Source of the DNA: Neisseria mucosa
GTDB taxonomy: Bacteria; Pseudomonadota; Gammaproteobacteria; Burkholderiales; Neisseriaceae
Direction: 5' to 3'
NCBI RefSeq assembly: GCF_003044445.1
Contig: NZ_POWX01000002.1
Location: 62,001-126,000 of the forward strand
Length of the DNA stretch: 64,000 bases
A model generated the notes under the pieces. The model saw nothing but the letters and a program-made list of their open reading frames with translations. It was not told the origin of the DNA and searched no databases. A program made the translations under genes and the position numbers. Positions 43,171 to 51,942 of this stretch are shown here, piece by piece (within the stretch, counting starts at the first letter, position 1; the number at the start of each line of letters is the position of its first letter).

Positions 43171-44340
43171 ATGAGTAAAAAACTCCACCCGCAGACGCTC
43201 GCCATACGCGGCGGCAAAGAGCAAACCGAATACCGCGAACACAATCAGGCATTGTTTCTCACCAGCAGCTTCATGTGGGACAACGCCCAACACGCCGCCG
43301 ATTTGTTTTCCAAAAAAGTCAAAGGGTTCACTTATACCCGTACCGCCAACCCGACCATCGCCGCTTTTGAAAAACGCATCGCCGCTTTGGAAGGCGCAGA
43401 ACGCGCGGTCGCTACTTCGACCGGTATGTCCGCGATTCAGGCGGCGTTTTTCACCTTCCTGCAGGCGGGCGACCATGTGATTTCCAGCCGCAGCCTGTTC
43501 GGCACGACCGTCGGCTTTATCAATAACATCGTCACCAAATTCGGCATCGAAGTGAGCCATGTGTCGCCGACCGATTTGGACGAATGGAAAGCCGCTGTCA
43601 AAGCCAACACCAAGCTGCTGTTTTTGGAAACGCCGTCAAACCCTTTGGGCGAAGTGGCCGACTTGGAAGCTTTAGCAGAATTGGCGCACAGCATCGGCGC
43701 GCTTTTGGTGGTGGACAACAGCCTGCTGTCGCCCGTCGGTTCGCAGCCTTTGAAACACGGCGCGGATATTTCCGTTTCCTCTGCGACCAAAGCCATCGAC
43801 GGACACGGACGCGTGATGGGTGGCGTGTTGGCAGGTTCTGAAGAGTTGATGATGCAGGTCGCCATGTATTGCAACTCTTGCGGGCTGGCGATGTCGCCGT
43901 TTAACGCATGGCAGTTGTTAAGCGGCGTAGAAACCCTGTCGCTGCGTTTGGAAAAACAGTTCGACAACGCCCTGAAAATCGCGCAATGGCTGCGAACACA
44001 GCCGCAAGTCCAAGCCGTGTACTACACCGGATTGCCAGACCATCCGCAGGCGAAGCTTATCCGCAAACAGCAAAACGGCGGCGGCATCGTGGTCGGCTTT
44101 GAAGTCGCCGACCAAGAAGCCGCGTGGAAAGTCGTCGACAGCGTCGAGCTTTTCTCCCGTACCGCCAACCTCGGCGATGTGCGCTCGACCATTACCCATC
44201 CGTGGACAACCACGCACGGCAGGATGCAGCCCGAAGAAAAACTCGCCGCCAACATACGCCCGGGATTGGTGCGCCTGTCCGTCGGCTTGGAATACGTCGA
44301 TGACTTGATCGACGATTTGAAACAGGCGTTGGCGCGTTAA
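43171..44340 (+). CDS. metZ: O-succinylhomoserine sulfhydrylase
   Basis: A 389-residue Cys/Met metabolism PLP-dependent enzyme. The lysine that binds PLP is Lys207 in SVSSATKAIDGHGRVMGG; the phosphate-binding STGMSAIQAAFF is near 90. Wording closest to this sequence is MetZ, which makes homocysteine from O-succinylhomoserine and sulfide in one step, the direct route used in Neisseria relatives; a cystathionine synthase (MetB) is the main alternative. The ATG at 43171 follows GGAAAGCAA. Confidence 0.85.
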   Translation: MSKKLHPQTLAIRGGKEQTEYREHNQALFLTSSFMWDNAQHAADLFSKKVKGFTYTRTANPTIAAFEKRIAALEGAERAVATSTGMSAIQAAFFTFLQAGDHVISSRSLFGTTVGFINNIVTKFGIEVSHVSPTDLDEWKAAVKANTKLLFLETPSNPLGEVADLEALAELAHSIGALLVVDNSLLSPVGSQPLKHGADISVSSATKAIDGHGRVMGGVLAGSEELMMQVAMYCNSCGLAMSPFNAWQLLSGVETLSLRLEKQFDNALKIAQWLRTQPQVQAVYYTGLPDHPQAKLIRKQQNGGGIVVGFEVADQEAAWKVVDSVELFSRTANLGDVRSTITHPWTTTHGRMQPEEKLAANIRPGLVRLSVGLEYVDDLIDDLKQALAR

Positions 44341-44381
44341 GCCAAACGCCCGACGAACGGCATTTACCTGAGCCATTACAT

Positions 44382-44421
44382 TTCAGACGACCTCTTGGCG
44401 TTCCAAAGGTCGTCTGAAAAC
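44382..44421 (+). terminator. Inverted DUS pair after metZ
   Basis: Two DUS in the order reverse then forward, forming an inverted repeat of 40 bases in the 118-base gap after metZ. No clear T-run follows, so terminator activity is less certain. Confidence 0.5.
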
Positions 44422-44458
44422 ATTAAAATACACACAACATCAAATAAGGAAATCGATT

Positions 44459-44662
44459 ATGAGTGAAGCAGAATTTTCCGACTGGGCAATGAAAATCTGC
44501 CTGACCGGACTGATTATCTTCTTGGGCTTTATCGTCTGGAACTTGGGTAAGGAATCCAAAGCGGGCAAATTCGGTATCGCGATTTTGTTCCTGGTACTGG
44601 GCTTGGGCGTGTTCGGATTTATTTTTAAAGAAGTGCTGATTAAATTCATCGCCCTGCCTTGA
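44459..44662 (+). CDS. DUF2788 small membrane protein
   Basis: A 67-residue protein with two hydrophobic segments (about 11-28 and 38-60) joined by the polar loop GKESKAGKFG, as in the DUF2788 family found in beta- and gamma-proteobacteria. Function is unknown. AAGGAAATCGATT precedes the ATG. Confidence 0.8.
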   Translation: MSEAEFSDWAMKICLTGLIIFLGFIVWNLGKESKAGKFGIAILFLVLGLGVFGFIFKEVLIKFIALP

Positions 44663-44687
44663 ATCGGCAAACAAAGAAGAATAAGGG

Positions 44688-44735
44688 AAAGGTCGTCTGA
44701 AAAAGCCCGTATCCGGGGCTTTTCAGACGACCTTT
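44688..44735 (+). terminator. Inverted DUS terminator after the DUF2788 gene
   Basis: Perfect paired DUS with the stem extended by AAAGCCC/GGGCTTT and a following T-run. Confidence 0.85.
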
Positions 44736-45005
44736 GCATTTTGACAGGAAAGTTAAGGTAGGAGCTTGGTACATTATTAAAGTATTACTGCACGGAATTT
44801 GGCATGGCAAAGTCAATCAGATGGGTGAAGAAATGTTTGTATCCATAATGCATGAAAATTTCAATAAAAACCTCCTTACCGCTATTCCTATTCCTAATTT
44901 GAATTCACGCCATATTTAGCAACGATACCCGACAAAGCGGACAGATGAAACTTTGGTAACAAGCGCATCAATAAAGCTGAAATTGCGGGCAAAGCATTAA
45001 AAGAT
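44736..45005. other. Probable decayed coding region
   Basis: No intact gene is recognised. A 61-codon frame (44734-44919, starting MHFDRKVKVGAWYII) and a further stop-free run near 44950-45010 (NKRINKAEIAGKALKDKNK) look like fragments of a former gene, AT-rich compared with the surroundings. Confidence 0.3.
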
Positions 45006-45043
45006 AAAAATAAACCCTTACTATTTTTTAGTAAGGGTTTATT
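45006..45043 (-). terminator. Intrinsic terminator of the tRNA operon
   Basis: A 14-15-bp stem (AATAAACCCTTACTA and its complement) is followed on the minus strand by a U-run, seven bases beyond the CCA end of tRNA-Glu. Unlike most terminators here it does not use a DUS. Confidence 0.85.
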
Positions 45044-45049
45044 GAAATT

Positions 45050-45124
45050 TGGCACGCCCACGGGGAATCGAACCCCGGTTACCGCCGTGAAAGGGCGATG
45101 TCCTAACCGCTAGACGATGGGCGC
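45050..45124 (-). tRNA. tRNA-Glu (anticodon TTC)
   Basis: The 75-nt gene folds into a normal cloverleaf: acceptor GCGCCCA with TGGGCGT, anticodon arm CGCCC-TTTCACG-type with anticodon TTC, T arm GGGGTTCGATTCCCC, and an encoded CCA end. It is transcribed after tRNA-Arg. Confidence 0.95.
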
Positions 45125-45140
45125 GGATAAATAAATTTTT

Positions 45141-45217
45141 TGGCGCACCCGGAGCGATTCGAACGCCCGACCCTCTGGTTCGTAGCCAGATACTCTATCC
45201 AACTGAGCTACGGGTGC
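45141..45217 (-). tRNA. tRNA-Arg (anticodon ACG)
   Basis: The 77-nt gene has acceptor GCACCCG with CGGGTGC, D arm AGCTCAGTTGGATAGAG, anticodon stem TCTGG/CCAGA with anticodon ACG, T loop GTTCGAATC and encoded CCA. Sixteen bases separate it from tRNA-Glu. Confidence 0.95.
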
Positions 45218-45349
45218 ATTTTCATCACTTCGCTTCTGCGCTGTGAATCAAGAAGACCGAATATTATAGAAACCCTTCCCTATTGTCCAGCCTTTAAATT
45301 CAATTTTCCCAGATAAAATATTAACATTTTGAAAATTAAAGAAATTAAA

Positions 45350-46702
45350 TTACCTTAAAATCCCGGTTCCAGACAAATCCTGAGCCATTTTGGCGGCGGC
45401 ATTGTCTGTCATACCGCCGACAAAATCTAAAATTTTCATATATGCCTGATATAGGCTGTCCGTTTCAAGTATGGGATTATGGTTTTTCAGAAGATCCAAG
45501 ATTAAAGATTGGCGGACATCTAATTTCTGCTCAACCAGCAAGGCATGGGCTGCTGGGACAAACAAATCGAGTATCGACCCTAAGCACGGGAAAGTGGCAA
45601 TTTCGGTCATCAGCTTGGTACGGTGGCGAAAGATGCGCGTGCGTGCGAGTTCTTTGGCTTTTTCCAAAGTGTTTTGGACTTCCGGGCTGCACAAGGAAAT
45701 CAAGTCTTTTCCCTTAAATTCGCCGCTTAATAAATCGGATTGGTGTTTCATGAAGGTTTGCGCGGCATCTTCGATGGCTTTGCCTATGGCAATGCCGCGC
45801 AGCATGGCGCAACGTTGGCGGCTGGATTGGGCATGCCATGTACTTTCTTCAAAGGTCAGCTCAGACAAGACGCTTTCGACTTCGGTATCGGTCAGCAACT
45901 CAAGCTCCACCGCATCTTCCAAATCCAGCAATGCGTAACAGATGTCGTCTGAAGCCTCCATCAGGTATGACAGCGGATGGCGTACCCATTGGTCGCAGCC
46001 TGCTTCGAGCAATCCCAACTCCGCTGCAACTCGGCGGATAAACGGCAGCTCGGTTTGATAAATATTGAATTTGGAACGCCCGCGCGGACCTTGGCTTGTC
46101 CACGGATATTTTATCAATGCGCCGATTGATGCCGCACTCAAACGCATTCCGCCCGCATCGGGATACATTTCCAAATTGGCGACAATGCGCAGGCTGTGGG
46201 CATTGCCTTCGTAAGTTTGCACGTCGCTCAATTCGGCTTCGCTCAGCGATGTCAGAAAGCGGAGATTTGTTTCCTTTCTGAACCAATGGCGCAATGCGTC
46301 CTCACCCGTATGCCCGAACGGAGGGTTACCCAAATCATGCGCCAAACAGGCGACTTGGACGACAGCACCAATATCGCCCGGAGTATTGTTTTCGGGCAGG
46401 AATCCGCCGGCTTGCAACATGACGCCGACACGGTTACCCAAACTGCGTCCGACGCTGGCAACTTCGACACTGTGTGTCAGCCGGTTGTGCGTCAGGTCAT
46501 GTTCGGCAAGCGGGTGGACTTGGGTTTTCCTGCCCAACCGCCTGAATGCGCCGGAAAACACGACTCTATCGTAATCAATGTGGAAATCGGTACGCAGGGC
46601 ATCGATACCCTCTTGTGTGGACGGCGTAACCGTAGGGATAATTTCGCCGTTTTTTGCGCGGAAGCGTTGCGGGGAAAGCAGTTGGGACCAAGTCATTGCC
46701 AT
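45350..46702 (-). CDS. dgt: Deoxyguanosinetriphosphate triphosphohydrolase-like protein
   Basis: The 450-residue HD-domain enzyme shows the conserved HSVEVASVGRSLG with His77 and the HD pair His122-Asp123 in CLAHDLGNPPFGHTGE, matching dGTPases that hydrolyse dGTP to deoxyguanosine and triphosphate. AGGAT precedes the ATG at 46702. The length is between the two known dGTPase subfamilies, so the substrate may be broader than dGTP. Confidence 0.9.
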   Translation of the reverse strand: MAMTWSQLLSPQRFRAKNGEIIPTVTPSTQEGIDALRTDFHIDYDRVVFSGAFRRLGRKTQVHPLAEHDLTHNRLTHSVEVASVGRSLGNRVGVMLQAGGFLPENNTPGDIGAVVQVACLAHDLGNPPFGHTGEDALRHWFRKETNLRFLTSLSEAELSDVQTYEGNAHSLRIVANLEMYPDAGGMRLSAASIGALIKYPWTSQGPRGRSKFNIYQTELPFIRRVAAELGLLEAGCDQWVRHPLSYLMEASDDICYALLDLEDAVELELLTDTEVESVLSELTFEESTWHAQSSRQRCAMLRGIAIGKAIEDAAQTFMKHQSDLLSGEFKGKDLISLCSPEVQNTLEKAKELARTRIFRHRTKLMTEIATFPCLGSILDLFVPAAHALLVEQKLDVRQSLILDLLKNHNPILETDSLYQAYMKILDFVGGMTDNAAAKMAQDLSGTGILR

Positions 46703-46771
46703 TGGGGTAATCCTGTTTGCGATTGATTGAATATTTTTCAGGCGTTTTCAGACGACCTTTTAGGACGAGGA

Positions 46772-47209
46772 TTAAAGGAATCGTGCCGCTCCCCGGTTCG
46801 CCAAAGCGTCCGCCTTTTCGTTTTCGGAATGCCCCGCGTGGCCTTTCACCCATGTCCACTGTAATTCGTGTTTATGCGACAAGGCATCGAGTTCTTTCCA
46901 CAAATCGTCGTTTTTCACCGGTTTTTTGGCGGCGGTTTTCCAGCCGTTTTTCTTCCAGCCGTGTATCCAGCCTTCCATACCGTTTTTGACGTATTGCGAG
47001 TCGGTACAAATCACGACGCGGCACGGGCGTTTGAGCGCCTTCAACCCTTCTATGACGGCGGTCAGCTCCATTCGGTTGTTCGTGGTTTCGGCCTCGCCGC
47101 CGCACAATTCTTTTTCATGATTTCGGTAGCGCATCAATACGCCCCAGCCCCCTGCCCCCGGATTGCCTTTACAGGCTCCGTCTGTATAAAGGTAAACGGT
47201 ATCGTCCAT
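46772..47209 (-). CDS. rnhA: Ribonuclease HI
   Basis: A 145-residue RNase H1 with the four catalytic acids visible: Asp10 (YTDGACKGNPG), Glu48 (RMEL), Asp70 (CTDSQYV) and Asp134 (EKADALA). It removes RNA from RNA-DNA hybrids. The handle region with basic residues (GWKKNGWKTAAKKPVKN) is present, as in the E. coli enzyme. Confidence 0.97.
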   Translation of the reverse strand: MDDTVYLYTDGACKGNPGAGGWGVLMRYRNHEKELCGGEAETTNNRMELTAVIEGLKALKRPCRVVICTDSQYVKNGMEGWIHGWKKNGWKTAAKKPVKNDDLWKELDALSHKHELQWTWVKGHAGHSENEKADALANRGAARFL

Positions 47210-47340
47210 ATATCGGTTTGTTTTGCAATTTGCACAATAAAGGCATTCATCTTATCACAAGGTTTGAATCCGCCAAGCGGCTTTGCCCCAAACAGGCATA
47301 TAATATGCACCTTATCGCAAACAGATTAAAGGAACCGACG

Positions 47341-48201
47341 ATGGACGGACAAATGGAACTTTTTTGCTATCAGGAACTGCCGGTTTGGCAGGCAGACGAG
47401 ATTCCCGACGCGCTGCGGGCGGGTCATGCGTTTGACGAAGGGGAATGGGCTTGCCTGAACGTATTGCAAGGTCGTCTGAAATATTCGGAAGCAGACAGTG
47501 CAACAAACACCGAGCTGACTGACGAAGACGGCGATCAGATGATTGCGCCGCAGCAACAGTTTACGGTCGAGCCTTTGACGGACGACACGGAAATCAAGCT
47601 CTCGCTTTATTGCGCGGCAAAAGATTATTTCCATAAAAAATACGGCATGAGCGCGACCCATTCGGCGGTCGTGGCGGCGGAGGATGTGGTTCCTGCGGGG
47701 AAGGCTTTGGATATGGGCTGCGGTCAGGGGCGTAATGCGCTGTTTTTAGGTTTGAAGGGATTTGACGTCACCGCCATGGACAACAATCCGCAGGCGGTGC
47801 AAAACGTCAACGAGTTGGCGCGTATGGAAGGCTTGGACGTGCGGGCGTTGGAATATGATTTGAATGCCGCCAACCTTCAAGACCATTTCGACTATATCGT
47901 GGCGACGGTTGTGTTTATGTTCCTGCATCCGCGCTTTGTGCCGCAAGTGATTGCCGATATGCAGGCGCACACCAACCCGGGCGGCTACAACCTGATTGTT
48001 TCGGCGATGGACACCGAAGACTTCCCCTGCCCTATGCCTTTCCCGTTTAAATTCAAAGAAGGCGAGTTGCGCGAATACTACCGCGACTGGGAGATTGCCG
48101 AGTACAAAGAAGAACTCGGCGCCATGCATGCGAAAGACGCGGCGGGCAATCCGATACAGTTTAAGTTTGTCACTATGTTGGCGAAAAAGCCTGAAGCGTA
48201 A
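47341..48201 (+). CDS. tehB: TehB-type SAM-dependent methyltransferase
   Basis: The 286-residue protein has an N-terminal cupin-like TehB extension (1-90) and a C-terminal methyltransferase domain starting at YCAAKDYFHKKYGMSATHS, with the SAM motif LDMGCGQGRNALFL near 125-138. TehB is linked to tellurite and selenite tolerance; its normal substrate is not known. AAAGGAACCGACG precedes the ATG at 47341, preferred over upstream in-frame ATGs. A DUS lies within the gene (QGRLKYS). Confidence 0.88.
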   Translation: MDGQMELFCYQELPVWQADEIPDALRAGHAFDEGEWACLNVLQGRLKYSEADSATNTELTDEDGDQMIAPQQQFTVEPLTDDTEIKLSLYCAAKDYFHKKYGMSATHSAVVAAEDVVPAGKALDMGCGQGRNALFLGLKGFDVTAMDNNPQAVQNVNELARMEGLDVRALEYDLNAANLQDHFDYIVATVVFMFLHPRFVPQVIADMQAHTNPGGYNLIVSAMDTEDFPCPMPFPFKFKEGELREYYRDWEIAEYKEELGAMHAKDAAGNPIQFKFVTMLAKKPEA

Positions 48202-48207
48202 ACGGAT

Positions 48208-48239
48208 GAGGTCGTCTGAAATGTTTTCAGACGACCTTT
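48208..48239 (+). terminator. Inverted DUS terminator after tehB
   Basis: Two DUS with only a four-base loop, six bases after the stop codon. Confidence 0.8.
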
Positions 48240-48364
48240 AGGTATCCGCTTTGTTACGGCGCTTTGAACTTTTTCTACCTGCCATCCGACCGGCAGCATC
48301 AAATCCGGATTGTGCCGGATAGAGGCGGTTTCCACTCAAACACGCATTATCGACAATTTAAAAA

Positions 48365-48407
48365 ACAAAAAGGTCGTCTGAAACCTTTCAGACGACCTTT
48401 TTATTAT
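48365..48407 (-). terminator. Inverted DUS terminator after lolA
   Basis: Short-loop DUS pair next to the lolA stop codon, with AAAAACAAAAA on one side and TTTTTATT on the other. Confidence 0.85.
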
Positions 48408-48414
48408 CAAATAA

Positions 48415-49038
48415 TCAGTTGCTCAACACATCCACGCCTTTGGGCGGGGTGAACTTGAATGCGCCACGCGAGAGGTTGGGCTTGGTGTTCAAGCTGCCGA
48501 AGGTGATGGAAGTTTGGTTGCCGAAGCTGTCTTTCAGCTGCATGGCGGCGAGGTTGTCGCCTTTGAAGCCGATGCGGATGTATTGGTAGCCGGCGTTGTT
48601 TTTCTTAGGCGTTGCCAAAACGTAGTCGATGCCGTTGGACGAGCCGTCTTCTTTGAGCGAGTAGCTGCTGTCAAGGGCGGTTTTGTTGGAAAGGATGGCG
48701 GCGGGGCTGTCGCCGATGGTTTGGTCTTGGGCGGACTTGGTCACTTGTGCCAAATCAACATCATAGAGCCAAATGGTTTGACCGTCGCCTACGATGGTTT
48801 GTTTGTAGGGCTTGGTGTATTCCCATTTGAAAAGGCCCGGACGCAGAATTTTGAAAGTGCCGTGTGCGGTTTGGGTTTTCTTTTTGCCTTGGACGGTTTG
48901 GGTGAAGCTGCCGCTGATACCGTCGGCGTCATTGTTGAATTTTTTGAGTGCATCTACTGCGCCTGCCTGTGCGAAACCGATGGTTGCGGTCAGGGCGGAA
49001 GCAGCGAGAAGTTTGAACAGGTTGTGTTGTTTCATCAT
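48415..49038 (-). CDS. lolA: Outer-membrane lipoprotein carrier protein LolA
   Basis: The 207-residue periplasmic protein has a signal peptide (about 1-27, ending AQAGA) and the LolA fold signature GSFTQTVQGKKKTQTAHGTFKILRPGLFKWEY. LolA takes lipoproteins from LolCDE and carries them to LolB in the outer membrane. AAGGA lies seven bases before the first of two adjacent ATG codons. Confidence 0.94.
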   Translation of the reverse strand: MMKQHNLFKLLAASALTATIGFAQAGAVDALKKFNNDADGISGSFTQTVQGKKKTQTAHGTFKILRPGLFKWEYTKPYKQTIVGDGQTIWLYDVDLAQVTKSAQDQTIGDSPAAILSNKTALDSSYSLKEDGSSNGIDYVLATPKKNNAGYQYIRIGFKGDNLAAMQLKDSFGNQTSITFGSLNTKPNLSRGAFKFTPPKGVDVLSN

Positions 49039-49306
49039 TATTTTTCCTTGTTGGAAGGGGTGTGGCGCCCAGTATCGATGTTACAAAATAACAATGCAAG
49101 CCGCTTATGGGCGGTTTACATTTTGCAAACAGTGTTTTCCGAGGGCTAATTTTTTGAAGCTGCGGGATTTTTTCCTGCTGAAAAGACAATCGGGTTTCAC
49201 AATTCTTTAATGTATGCCGACTGTGCAAACTGTGGTATTTAATGGTTTTTGACGCGGAACGCCAAATTGTAAAGATTATATTCCTTATATTGTTTTTTTT
49301 AAACGC

Positions 49307-49312
49307 TATAAT
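49307..49312 (+). promoter_or_regulatory. Likely -10 element for the DUF455 gene
   Basis: A perfect TATAAT 31 bases before the start codon, in a very AT-rich intergenic region; no good -35 is visible at the right distance. Confidence 0.4.
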
Positions 49313-49342
49313 GTTTGTTTTCCGAAAAACGGCAGACTTGGG

Positions 49343-50170
49343 ATGAAACCTGATATTTATGCTTTGCTCGAACTTGCCCTGCTTTCAGACGACCCCGATG
49401 AAAAAGGACGGCTGACGGATGAAGCGTTTGCCGCCGTTCAAAATATCGAAGAAGCGAAGGCAAACGCCGCGCCGCTGGACTTCCGCCACGCGGGACGGCC
49501 GCCTAAGCCTGTTTTGGTCGCGCCGTCGCAACTGACGCCGCGCAAGATGAACACGACCGAAGGCTATGCGGCGATGCTGCACGCGATTGCGCATATCGAG
49601 TTCAACGCCATCAATCTGGCTTTGGACGCGGCATACCGTTTCCGCACGCTGCCGTTTCAGTTTGTGTGCGACTGGGTGCGGGTGGCGAAGGAAGAGGTGT
49701 ACCACTTCCGCCTGATGCGCGAACGGCTGCGCGCTTTCGGCTTCGATTACGGCGATTTCGAGGCGCACAACCATTTGTGGGACATGGCGTATAAAACCGC
49801 CTACGACCCGCTGTTGCGCATGGCGTTGGTGCCGCGCGTATTGGAGGCGCGCGGGCTGGACGTTACGCCGGGGATACGCGCGAAGGTGGAACAGCGCGGC
49901 GATTCGGAAACCTGCGGCGTGTTGGACATCATTTACCGCGACGAAGTGGGCCATGTCGCCATCGGCAACCATTGGTATCAACACCTCTGCCGCGAACGCG
50001 GTTTGGAACCTGTCGCCCTGTTCCGCAGTCTGATTGCCCGTTACGATATGTTTATCTTCCGCGGCTATGTAAACATCGAAGCGCGCGAAAAAGCAGGCTT
50101 CAGCCGCTTCGAATTGGATATGTTGGAAGATTTCGAGCAGGGTTTGAAACAAGGCAAAAAGGTCGTCTGA
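49343..50170 (+). CDS. DUF455 ferritin-like protein
   Basis: The 275-residue protein belongs to DUF455, a ferritin-like di-metal family. Acidic and histidine ligands are seen in AIAHIEFNAINLALDA (near 88), KEEVYHF (near 116) and DEVGHVAIGNHWY (near 197). Biochemical role is unknown, though related proteins act as oxidases or tRNA hydroxylases. Its TGA stop codon is part of a DUS (KKVV then TGA from AAGGTCGTCTGA), so the gene end and uptake signal overlap. Confidence 0.82.
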   Translation: MKPDIYALLELALLSDDPDEKGRLTDEAFAAVQNIEEAKANAAPLDFRHAGRPPKPVLVAPSQLTPRKMNTTEGYAAMLHAIAHIEFNAINLALDAAYRFRTLPFQFVCDWVRVAKEEVYHFRLMRERLRAFGFDYGDFEAHNHLWDMAYKTAYDPLLRMALVPRVLEARGLDVTPGIRAKVEQRGDSETCGVLDIIYRDEVGHVAIGNHWYQHLCRERGLEPVALFRSLIARYDMFIFRGYVNIEAREKAGFSRFELDMLEDFEQGLKQGKKVV

Positions 50171-50201
50171 AAACCCTGAATCCGGATTTTCAGACGACCT
50201 C
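50156..50201 (+). terminator. Inverted DUS terminator overlapping the DUF455 stop codon
   Basis: The first DUS contains the stop codon; the second DUS follows after a short loop. It lies 15 bases before the CDF transporter start. Confidence 0.75.
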
Positions 50202-50215
50202 TGTTGAGGAACGTT

Positions 50216-51175
50216 ATGTCTCACCATCACGAACACCATCATCACGCACACGCCCACACGCATACTGCCAACAAAAAAGTATTGCGCGTGTCGTTCATCA
50301 TCATCGCCGCCTTTATGCTGCTGGAGGCGTTCGGCGGCTGGCTGACCCACTCGCTCGCGCTGCTTTCCGACGCAGGGCATATGTTCAGCGACGCATTTTC
50401 CTTGGGCGTGGCGTTGTGGGCGTTCAAACTCGGCGAAAAAGAAACCACGCTGCAAAAGACCTTCGGCTACAAACGTTTCGAAATCCTCACCGCCATGTTC
50501 AACGGCTTGTCGCTGGTGGTCATCGCCGTGCTGATTTTCTACGAAGCCGTCAAACGCCTGCTTTATCCGCCCGAAATCGCCACGCTGGGGATGCTTGTTA
50601 TCAGCGTCGTCGGTCTGCTAGTCAACATCGGCGTGGCGGTTTACATGCTGAAAAACAGCGACACCGAAGCCAACGTCAACATGCGCGGCGCGTATCTGCA
50701 CGTTTTAAGCGACCTTGTCGGCTCGGTCGGCGCGATTGCCGCCGCCGTACTCATGATGGCGTTCGGTTGGAAATGGGCGGATCCGCTCGCCAGCGTGTTC
50801 GTTGCCGCGTTGGTCGGACGCAGCGGCTGGAGCCTGCTCAAACAAACGCTGCACATTCTGATGGAAGGCGCGCCCGAAAACATCCACACCGACGACCTGC
50901 TCGCCGTCATCCGCAACACCGACGGCGTCAAATCCGTCCACGACCTACACGTCTGGACGATTACCAGCAATATCAACGTCCTATCCTGCCACATCGTCGT
51001 GGACGGCAGCATGACCGTTGCCGAATCCGAACAAATCGCCTACCGCATCGAACACGAGTTGTCCCACAAAAACATTGGACACTGTACCATCCAAATCGAA
51101 AGCGAACGCCACCCGCACAAAAACGAGATTTTGTGTTCGCCCTACGCAGAAGCACATCACAGCCACAGCCATTAA
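50216..51175 (+). CDS. Cation diffusion facilitator, zinc-type (ZitB/CzcD-like)
   Basis: The 319-residue protein has a histidine-rich N-terminus (SHHHEHHHHAHAHTHT), six predicted membrane helices with the metal-site motifs HSLALLSDAGHMFSD (helix 2) and HVLSDLVGSVGA (helix 5), and a C-terminal cytoplasmic domain. It would export zinc, or cobalt and cadmium, in exchange for protons. TTGAGGAACGTT precedes the ATG. A DUS hairpin separates it from the gene before. Confidence 0.92.
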   Translation: MSHHHEHHHHAHAHTHTANKKVLRVSFIIIAAFMLLEAFGGWLTHSLALLSDAGHMFSDAFSLGVALWAFKLGEKETTLQKTFGYKRFEILTAMFNGLSLVVIAVLIFYEAVKRLLYPPEIATLGMLVISVVGLLVNIGVAVYMLKNSDTEANVNMRGAYLHVLSDLVGSVGAIAAAVLMMAFGWKWADPLASVFVAALVGRSGWSLLKQTLHILMEGAPENIHTDDLLAVIRNTDGVKSVHDLHVWTITSNINVLSCHIVVDGSMTVAESEQIAYRIEHELSHKNIGHCTIQIESERHPHKNEILCSPYAEAHHSHSH

Positions 51176-51181
51176 ACCAAC

Positions 51182-51212
51182 AAGGCCGTCTGAAAACCTT
51201 TCAGACGGCCTC
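51182..51212 (+). terminator. Inverted pair of AGGCCGTCTGAA-type DUS
   Basis: Both arms are of the AG-DUS dialect (GGCCGTCTGAA) rather than the AG-muc type usual here; it lies between the CDF and gph genes. Confidence 0.7.
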
Positions 51213-51228
51213 CACCAAAGGAAAACAC

Positions 51229-51876
51229 ATGATACAAGCCGTATTGTTCGACCTCGACGGCACGCTCGCCGACACCGCCCTAGACCTCGGCGGCGCACTC
51301 AACACCGTATTGCGCCGCCATAACCTGCCCGAAAAAAGCATCGCGGAAATCCGCCCGTATGCCAGCCACGGCGTGGCCGGCCTGTTGAAAATCGGCGTCG
51401 GCATGACTGCCGAACATCCTGATTTCGCAGCATGGCGGCAAGAGTGCCTTGAAGCATACAGCCTTTGCTATGCCGACAAAACCACGCTGTTCGACGGCGT
51501 GAACGAAATGATTGCCGAACTCGACAAACGCGGCATCAAATGGGGCATCATCACCAACAAACCTATGCGCTTCACCGACAAACTCGTCCCCAAACTCGGC
51601 TTCGCCATCCCGCCCGCCGTTGTCGTCAGCGGCGACACCTGCGGCGAATCCAAACCCAGCGTCAAACCCATGTTCCACGCGTGCGAACAAATCCAAACCG
51701 AGCCGCAACACGCGCTCTACGTTGGTGATGCCGAACGTGACATCCAAGCAGGCCGCAACGCCGGCATGAAAACCGTCCTCGCCGAATGGGGATACATCGC
51801 CCCCGGAGACCGTACCGAAACTTGGCAACCTGACTACCGCATCGCATCACCTTTGGATTTGCTCAAGATTCTATAA
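51229..51876 (+). CDS. gph: Phosphoglycolate phosphatase (HAD family)
   Basis: The 215-residue HAD hydrolase has the nucleophile motif FDLDGTLAD (Asp8, Asp10), motif II ITNKP and motif IV YVGDAERDIQAG. It dephosphorylates 2-phosphoglycolate from DNA repair or serves a related HAD substrate. AAAGGAAAACAC precedes the ATG at 51229. A much longer frame that overlaps the two upstream genes is not the true start. Confidence 0.9.
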   Translation: MIQAVLFDLDGTLADTALDLGGALNTVLRRHNLPEKSIAEIRPYASHGVAGLLKIGVGMTAEHPDFAAWRQECLEAYSLCYADKTTLFDGVNEMIAELDKRGIKWGIITNKPMRFTDKLVPKLGFAIPPAVVVSGDTCGESKPSVKPMFHACEQIQTEPQHALYVGDAERDIQAGRNAGMKTVLAEWGYIAPGDRTETWQPDYRIASPLDLLKIL

Positions 51877-51885
51877 AAAAATAAA

Positions 51886-51915
51886 GGCCGTCTGAAAATT
51901 TTCAGACGACCTTCT
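51886..51915. terminator. Hybrid DUS terminator between gph and maeB
   Basis: One arm is GGCCGTCTGAA and the other the complement of GGTCGTCTGAA; the stem tolerates the mismatch. It sits between convergent genes. Confidence 0.7.
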
Positions 51916-51942
51916 CTACATCACATTCAAATTAAAACCGGA

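Noticed and set aside
49972..51876. 634-codon frame that ends as the phosphatase
   Set aside because: The first 419 codons run out of frame through DUF455 and CDF genes; the true gph start with a ribosome-binding site is at 51229.
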